Shown here piece after piece: positions 8,168 through 12,923 of a stretch of DNA of 15,070 nucleotides. Position numbers and translations under genes: made by a program. The number at the start of each line of letters is the position of its first letter. Position 1 is the stretch's first letter. The DNA is from an uncultured Mucispirillum sp. (lineage in GTDB: Bacteria > Chrysiogenota > Deferribacteres > Deferribacterales > Mucispirillaceae): positions 1 through 15,070 of the forward strand of contig CAJUJZ010000045.1 of assembly GCA_910586745.1 (NCBI GenBank), written 5' to 3'. The notes below the pieces were generated by a model. That model was not told where the DNA came from, did not search any database, and worked only from the letters and a program-made list of their open reading frames with translations.

Positions 8168-8289
8168 TCGCTACATTTTTCTACTGCAACTTTTCCTTGA
8201 CAAAAAAATATATAAGTGGTATAAATGCCTAAATCCTAAAATTTATTGTAACTAAAAACACTAATTTCAGCAGTAGAAGAATGTAGCGA
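8168..8289. repeat. 20-bp inverted repeat bracketing a promoter (possible invertible segment)
   Basis: The left arm TCGCTACATTTTTCTACTGC (8168-8187) and right arm GCAGTAGAAGAATGTAGCGA (8270-8289) are reverse complements except at one position (T8178 opposite G8279, which would still pair as G-U in RNA). Between them lie 82 bases holding a strong promoter facing right. The arms could be recombination sites of a promoter switch, paired protein-binding sites, or a long-range hairpin in read-through RNA from the TOPRIM gene. No recombinase is visible in the window. Confidence 0.8.
8197..8225 (+). promoter_or_regulatory. Strong extended -10 promoter of the type I modification genes
   Basis: A perfect TTGACA (8197-8202), 17-base spacer and TATAAA (8220-8225), with an extended -10 TG at 8217-8218, form the best promoter in the window. 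Transcription should begin near 8232 and give a leader of about 78 bases before the half-HsdS start. It lies wholly inside the inverted-repeat segment. Confidence 0.8.
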
Positions 8290-8296
8290 AATTAGT
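8260..8296 (+). promoter_or_regulatory. Leader hairpin abutting the ribosome binding site
   Basis: ACTAATTTC (8260-8268) pairs perfectly with GAAATTAGT (8288-8296), with a 19-base loop made of most of the right arm of the larger inverted repeat. The stem ends one base before AAGGAGG (8298-8304 region), the ribosome site of the next gene. It cannot form together with the long-range pairing of the 20-bp arms. RNA from the internal promoter would contain only this hairpin. Confidence 0.5.
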
Positions 8297-8309
8297 AAGG
8301 AGGTTAAAA

Positions 8310-8870
8310 ATGAAGTTACAAATCAAAGATTTTTGCACCATTAAAACTGGTTATAGTTTTAGGGGGCAAGTTGCAGCAGATGAAAATGGCACTTTCTATC
8401 TGCTGCAAGCAAAAGATATTAATGCATTTGGGGAAATCGACTACCACCAATGTATTAAAATATCTACTGATAATATTAAGCGTATAACCCCACTTAGTCA
8501 AGGGGAAATAGTGCTTACAGCAAGGGGCACTTTTAAAGCTGCCGTATTTGAAAGCAGAGAACAGTTTGTTACATCTAATGCTATCTTTATATTAAATGTG
8601 GATAGTAAAATATGTAATAGTGATTATCTTGCTATATGGATTAATAGTCCAGCATGTAAAAAGCAGCTTGATAAAGTAACACTTCTTTCTGCCACTACTC
8701 CAGTTTTACCAAGAACGGCATTAGATGATTTAGTAATTGATTTGCCTAGTATGGATAAGCAGGAAGAAATTACAAAACTTTATAGGCTAAATAGCAAACA
8801 ATTTATATTGCAACAAGAAATTTATAATCTTAGAAAAATGCAGTTAGAAAATTTAATGAATGGAGAATAA
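8310..8870 (+). CDS. hsdS: Half-size HsdS-like specificity protein (single TRD)
   Basis: At 186 residues this is about half a normal type I specificity subunit. It has one target-recognition domain (residues about 1-140, opening with KDFCTIKTGYSFRG) and one conserved spacer helix (LPSMDKQEEI at 145-154, then a helical tail ending in QLENLMNGE). Half-S proteins can dimerise to recognise a palindromic-type bipartite site; a role here with the adjacent HsdM is inferred from position. The start has an excellent AAGGAGG site and lies behind the strong promoter. Its end overlaps the hsdM ribosome site, so the two are coupled. It may be an ancestral half-S form rather than a truncated gene, because both ends look complete. 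Confidence 0.8.
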   Translation: MKLQIKDFCTIKTGYSFRGQVAADENGTFYLLQAKDINAFGEIDYHQCIKISTDNIKRITPLSQGEIVLTARGTFKAAVFESREQFVTSNAIFILNVDSKICNSDYLAIWINSPACKKQLDKVTLLSATTPVLPRTALDDLVIDLPSMDKQEEITKLYRLNSKQFILQQEIYNLRKMQLENLMNGE

Positions 8871-8871
8871 T

Positions 8872-10362
8872 ATGATAACACAACAAGAACTTAATACATT
8901 ATTATGGAATGCAGCAAACTCTGCCCGTGGAATAGTAGATGCAAGTATATTTAAAGATTATTCTTTAGCTATGCTTTTTTATAAATATTTAAGTGATATG
9001 TATAAGGCAGAACTTAATGAGCTTATAAAACAATATGGAGATAACCCTGCAAGGATTGAAATGAGAAAGAAAAATATGCGGTTTCATATACCAGATGGTG
9101 CATCTTTTGATGATGTATTTAAGCAGATTTCACAAGATAACCTTGGGGAGATAATAAACAAAGCCTTACATGCTATAGAAGAAGCCAATGGAGACCATTT
9201 AAAAGATATTTTTACAGTTGATTTTAATAGCCAATCAATACTAGGGCAAGTAGACCAAAGAAACAACATGCTTCGCAACCTTTTAAGAGATTTTGCAAAG
9301 ATAGATTTGCAAGATGTAGGCAAAACAGACTTATTAGGTAATGCCTATATGTATCTTTTAAAACAGTTTGCAAGCGATGCAGGCAAAAAAGCTGGGGAAT
9401 TTTTTACCCCAGAAACTGTATCCCACCTTTTAGCAAAACTTGCTATGCCAAAAACAGGAGATAGAATATGCGACCCTACATGTGGCTCTGGCTCATTACT
9501 TTTAATGGTGGGGGAAGAAGTTGGCAATGATGATTTTTCATTAAACGGGCAAGAAAAAGTAGGCAGCACCTACAACCTTGCAAGAATGAATATGTTTATA
9601 CACCACAAAGAAAATGCAGAAATAAAATGGGGAGATACACTTAATAACCCACTTTTAAAAGATGAAGATGGCTTAATGAAGTTTGAAGTGGTAGTTGCTA
9701 ACCCACCCTTTTCTCTTGATAAATGGGGCTATGATAATTTAGAAGATGATGCATATAACCGCTTTCACCGTGGTATGCCGCCAAAAAGTAAAGGCGACTA
9801 TGCTTTTATTAGCCATATGGTAGAAGTAGCAAAAGATAAGCAAGGCAGAGTGGCGGTTATTGTGCCACATGGTGTGCTTTTTAGGGGAGCAAGCGAAGCA
9901 GCTATCCGCAAAGCATTTATAGAAGAAAATATACTTGATGCAGTTATAGGCTTACCTAGCGGACTTTTTCAAACTACAGGCATACCTGTTGCCATATTAA
10001 TATTTGATAAAAGTAGGCAACAAGGGGGAGTAAACGAAGCAAGGAAAGATATTTTATTTATAGATGCATCAAATGAGTTTATACAAAATAAAACTCAAAA
10101 TGAACTAAGCGATGAAATAATAAATAAAATCTTTACTACCTATAAAGAGCGGAAAGAGATAGAAAAATATAGCCATGTTGCAAGCTATGATGAAGTAAAA
10201 GAAAATGAATATAACTTAAATATCCCCCGCTATGTAGATACTTTTGAAGAAGAAGAGCAAGTGGATATGAAAGAAGTCGCTGCAAAAATAGAAAGTTTAG
10301 AAAAAGAGCTAGAAGCAGTAAAAAAAGAAATGCAAAAACATTTACAAAATCTAGGCTTATAA
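8872..10362 (+). CDS. hsdM: Type I DNA methyltransferase subunit HsdM (N6-adenine)
   Basis: This protein transfers a methyl group from S-adenosylmethionine to adenine in the site chosen by HsdS. In 496 residues from ATG 8872 it shows the HsdM N-terminal domain (LNTLLWNAANSARGIVDAS, then KYLSDMYK), GEFFTPETV (175-183), motif I DPTCGSG (201-207), motif IV NPPF (277-280), and a C-terminal coiled coil at about 462-490 that contacts HsdS. Length is normal. An in-frame ATG at 8860 exists, but GGAG at 8862-8865 sits 6 bases before 8872, so I prefer the latter. It immediately follows the half-S gene. No HsdR is seen in the window, so restriction activity depends on a gene outside it, or the unit only methylates. 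Confidence 0.93.
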   Translation: MITQQELNTLLWNAANSARGIVDASIFKDYSLAMLFYKYLSDMYKAELNELIKQYGDNPARIEMRKKNMRFHIPDGASFDDVFKQISQDNLGEIINKALHAIEEANGDHLKDIFTVDFNSQSILGQVDQRNNMLRNLLRDFAKIDLQDVGKTDLLGNAYMYLLKQFASDAGKKAGEFFTPETVSHLLAKLAMPKTGDRICDPTCGSGSLLLMVGEEVGNDDFSLNGQEKVGSTYNLARMNMFIHHKENAEIKWGDTLNNPLLKDEDGLMKFEVVVANPPFSLDKWGYDNLEDDAYNRFHRGMPPKSKGDYAFISHMVEVAKDKQGRVAVIVPHGVLFRGASEAAIRKAFIEENILDAVIGLPSGLFQTTGIPVAILIFDKSRQQGGVNEARKDILFIDASNEFIQNKTQNELSDEIINKIFTTYKERKEIEKYSHVASYDEVKENEYNLNIPRYVDTFEEEEQVDMKEVAAKIESLEKELEAVKKEMQKHLQNLGL

Positions 10363-10369
10363 GTGCATA

Positions 10370-10398
10370 CCAGTTGTAAAGCAACTCTTTACAACTGG
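10370..10398. repeat. Perfect 12-bp hairpin downstream of hsdM
   Basis: CCAGTTGTAAAG (10370-10381) and CTTTACAACTGG (10387-10398) are exact reverse complements around a 5-base CAACT loop. The loop can also pair with AGTTG in the left arm, offering an alternative small stem. It follows the hsdM stop by 7 bases. No T-run follows on either strand, so it is a poor intrinsic terminator. It may be a processing or partial termination site, or a protein-binding dyad. Confidence 0.65.
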
Positions 10399-10402
10399 GA
10401 GT

Positions 10403-10430
10403 AAAATTATATATTGATTTATATAATTTT
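10403..10430 (+). terminator. AT-only hairpin, possible weak terminator before rhuM
   Basis: AAAATTATATA (10403-10413) and TATATAATTTT (10420-10430) are exact reverse complements with a 6-base loop. The right arm ends in TTTT. The stem holds no G-C pairs, so termination would be weak. It may act together with the stronger hairpin just before it. Confidence 0.35.
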
Positions 10431-10438
10431 CAAATATT

Positions 10439-10471
10439 CACATTTTTCCAAATGTGCAAAATTTGCACATT
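10439..10471. promoter_or_regulatory. Overlapping dyads upstream of rhuM, operator-like
   Basis: AATGTGCAAA (10451-10460) and TTTGCACATT (10462-10471) form a near-perfect palindrome about one central base. The left half also pairs with CACATTT (10439-10445) across a 4-base gap. Such short-centre symmetry is typical of a site for a dimeric DNA-binding protein. It lies 31 bases before the RhuM start, and that protein has an N-terminal helix-turn-helix, so autoregulation is possible but not shown. Confidence 0.5.
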
Positions 10472-10501
10472 GCTTATGTATCAAATAATTACAGGTGAAA
10501 T

Positions 10502-11497
10502 ATGAGTGAAATATTAATATATAAAACTCCCGATAATAAAGTAAATGTAGAAATGAATATAGCAAATGAAACGCTATGGCTACCACAAAATAGAATTGCT
10601 GAACTTTTTGGAGTTACAAAAGCATCTATTAGTAGACATATAAAAAACATTTATGAAAGTCAGGAATTAGACATGGCGTCAACTGTTTCCAAAATGGAAA
10701 CAGTTCAAAATGAAGGTGGCAGAGAAATAAAAAGGCAAATAGACTACTATAATTTAGATATGATTATAGCCGTTGGATATAGGATAAATTCAAAACAGGC
10801 AACACATTTTAGAATATGGGCAACTAATATATTAAAAGAATATATTATAAAAGGCTTTGTTATGAATGATAAAAGATTAATGGAGCCAAACAAATCTTTT
10901 GGGGCAGATTATTTTGATGAATTGTTAGAACGCATTAGAAAAATAAGAGCCAGTGAAAGAAGATTTTATCAGAAAATTACAGATATATATGCACAATGTA
11001 GTAGTGACTATGATAAAAACTCCCAAGAAACAAAAGATTTTTATGCTACAGTTCAAAATAAATTTCATTATGCTATTACGGGTAAAATGGCAGCAGAAAT
11101 AATATATGAAAGGGCTGATAGCAATAAACAGTATATGGGACTAACAAGCTGGAAAAATTCCCCTGCTGGAGAAATAAGAAAAAATGATGTTACTATTGCA
11201 AAAAATTATTTAACCCAAGATGAGTTAGATATTTATAACCGCATAGTATCTATGTATTTAGAGTTTGCAGAGATACAGGCAAAAAATAAAAAGATTATGA
11301 CACAACATGATTGGATAGAAAAACTAAATGCATTTTTAACAATAAACGATAGAGACATTTTAAAAAATAAAGGCAATGTATCTATGGAAATGGCAATAAA
11401 ATCAGCATATAAGGAATACGAAAAATATAGTGAAATACAAATGAAAGACTATATTTCTGATTTTGATGAAACAATAAAAAAAATAGATAAAAAATAG
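10502..11497 (+). CDS. RhuM-family protein with N-terminal helix-turn-helix
   Basis: The 331-residue protein matches the RhuM family, first named from a Salmonella pathogenicity island and often found inside type I restriction loci. A helix-turn-helix is clear at about 27-50 (LWLPQNRIAELFGVTKASIS...), followed by the conserved NEGGREIKRQIDYYNLDMII and VGYRINSKQATHFRIWA block (70-107). A helical C-terminal region includes YLTQDELDIYNRIVSMYLEFAE (236-257). Biochemical function is unknown for the family; DNA binding is inferred from the helix-turn-helix. It lies between hsdM and the full-length hsdS, 139 bases after hsdM, and 13 bases before hsdS. The ribosome site is a weak AGGTG in ACAGGTGAAATATG, almost identical to that of the next gene. 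Confidence 0.85.
   Translation: MSEILIYKTPDNKVNVEMNIANETLWLPQNRIAELFGVTKASISRHIKNIYESQELDMASTVSKMETVQNEGGREIKRQIDYYNLDMIIAVGYRINSKQATHFRIWATNILKEYIIKGFVMNDKRLMEPNKSFGADYFDELLERIRKIRASERRFYQKITDIYAQCSSDYDKNSQETKDFYATVQNKFHYAITGKMAAEIIYERADSNKQYMGLTSWKNSPAGEIRKNDVTIAKNYLTQDELDIYNRIVSMYLEFAEIQAKNKKIMTQHDWIEKLNAFLTINDRDILKNKGNVSMEMAIKSAYKEYEKYSEIQMKDYISDFDETIKKIDKK
10681..10705. repeat. Perfect 11-bp hairpin inside the rhuM coding region
   Basis: AACTGTTTCCA (10681-10691) and TGGAAACAGTT (10695-10705) are exact reverse complements around AAA. They lie in frame over residues STVSKMETVQ. Because that peptide is conserved in RhuM proteins, the symmetry could be coincidental. Confidence 0.6.
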
Positions 11498-11510
11498 TTA
11501 CAGGTGCAAT

Positions 11511-12584
11511 ATGGCAAATAAGATAGATATACCAGACGGCTGGGAAGTAAAAAAATTAGGGGAAGTTTTTAAAAAAATAAATATTAAAAATAAGGATAAA
11601 CTTATTACTCAAGTTCTGACCAATTCCGCTCAATATGGAGTTATAGCACAAGAAGAATTTTTTGATAAATCTATAGCTACAAAAGAAAATATTAATAACT
11701 ATTATATATTGAGTATAGATGACTTCATTTATAACCCACGAATATCAAAATTTGCTCCAGCTGGTCCTATAAGCAGAAATAAATACAGCATTGGCTGTGT
11801 ATCCCCACTTTATACTGTATTTAAGATGATAGTAAATTATAATATTAATTTTTATGAATTATATTTTAAGTCAAATATATGGAACAAACAGGCTTATAAT
11901 ATTGCAAACTTTGGGGCTAGATTTGATAGAATGAATATAACTGATAATGATTTTTTTAATATGCCTATATCTGTGCCACCACTTGCAGAACAGGAAAAAA
12001 TTGCTGAAATATTATCATTATGGGATAAAGCAATAGAGCAAACAAAAGAATTAATTGCATATAAAGAAAAACAAAAAAAAGGTTTAATGCAAAAATATAT
12101 TTATCCTACAAAAAATAAAGTTTCATATAGGATAGGAAAATTATTTAACTTAAGTCGTGGTAGAGTTATTTCAAAACAAGAAATAGAAGAAAATCAAGGA
12201 ATATATCCAGTATATTCTTCTCAAACATCAAATAATGGAATACTTGGTTTCATTAATACATACGACTATGATGATGAATTAATTACATGGACTACTGACG
12301 GAGCTAATGCGGGTAAAGTATTTGCTAGAAAAGGTAAGTTTAATTGTACTAATGTATGTGGAATTGCAATACCTAAAAATAGAGATTTATGTAACTTACT
12401 ATATGTAACTTCATTTTTAAATAATATTACTAAAAAATATGTGTCATATGTAGGAAATCCAAAATTAATGAACAATGTATTTGAAGAAATAGAATTATTA
12501 AATAAACAATTAGATTTATATACAGAGCAGAAAAAAGGACTAATGCAAAATTTACTTACTGGAAAAGTAAGAGTAACAGTATAA
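11511..12584 (+). CDS. hsdS: Type I specificity subunit HsdS (two TRDs)
   Basis: HsdS chooses the bipartite DNA target for HsdM and HsdR. TRD1 (about 8-152) opens with IPDGWEVKKLGEVF and contains YNPRISKFAPAGPIS. The central conserved region is PPLAEQEKIAEILSLWDKAIE (156-176), ending QKKGLMQK (188-195). TRD2 (about 205-325) contains YPVYSSQTSNNGILG and ITWTTDGANAGKVF. The C-terminal conserved region is short: it goes from NPKLMNNVFEE straight to IELLNKQLDLYTEQKKGLMQNLLTGKVRV, lacking the expected PPLxEQxxIAxILS part. The total of 357 residues is a little below the usual 380-450. The repeated QKKGLMQ coding segments are potential recombination points for TRD exchange. The start shares the ACAGGTGnAATATG leader with rhuM. 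Confidence 0.9.
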   Translation: MANKIDIPDGWEVKKLGEVFKKINIKNKDKLITQVLTNSAQYGVIAQEEFFDKSIATKENINNYYILSIDDFIYNPRISKFAPAGPISRNKYSIGCVSPLYTVFKMIVNYNINFYELYFKSNIWNKQAYNIANFGARFDRMNITDNDFFNMPISVPPLAEQEKIAEILSLWDKAIEQTKELIAYKEKQKKGLMQKYIYPTKNKVSYRIGKLFNLSRGRVISKQEIEENQGIYPVYSSQTSNNGILGFINTYDYDDELITWTTDGANAGKVFARKGKFNCTNVCGIAIPKNRDLCNLLYVTSFLNNITKKYVSYVGNPKLMNNVFEEIELLNKQLDLYTEQKKGLMQNLLTGKVRVTV

Positions 12585-12923
12585 AATAAATTAATGGTTT
12601 AAAATACCATATTTAGCAGATACCCCATGTTATTTTATTATCTTTGCGACTTAATTGTATATGAGCAATTTTTTTGGAATGGTTTGCCAGCTGATTGTTT
12701 GAGCGAAGCGAGTTGCAGTGGCAATGGAAAAAAAAATTGTGAATGGTTATACAATTCGGAGCACAAGGAATAAAATAACGAAATATTACTTTATGAGCTT
12801 TGCAGCGGTAAGGATAGTTATAAATGTTACACGGGAAAGAAAAGTGTAAACTTATATTATACAAAATTTTTTGCAAATGCTCAGAATTACAAAAAGGAAA
12901 ATAAAAATTATTGGAGTTTTAAA
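12585..12923. other. 339-base spacer, hairpin-rich and richer in G+C than its flanks
   Basis: No convincing gene is seen. It holds three inverted repeats: TTGCCA(G)CTG (12684-12693) with CAGTGGCAA (12716-12724), whose loop includes the mini-hairpin GCGAAGC (12703-12709); AATTGT/ACAATT (12735-12756); and TTACAC/GTGTAA (12827-12849). An ATGGT/ACCAT stem at 12594-12610 is a weak terminator candidate for hsdS. A 48-codon open frame (12627-12773) ends at a TAA, after which the same frame stays open into the next gene. That could be a decayed gene end or chance. A small structured RNA or a remnant of a mobile element are both possible. Confidence 0.4.

Noticed and set aside
12724..12849. Plus-strand 41-codon frame starting MEKKIVNGY
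   Set aside because: No ribosome site is seen; it starts in one hairpin arm and ends in another, and the peptide has no recognisable features.
12613..12876. Reverse-strand open frame of 87 codons in the spacer before the RloC-like gene
   Set aside because: Its translation is a cysteine-, histidine- and asparagine-rich string without domain-like pattern, it has no ribosome site, and it spans the hairpin-rich spacer.
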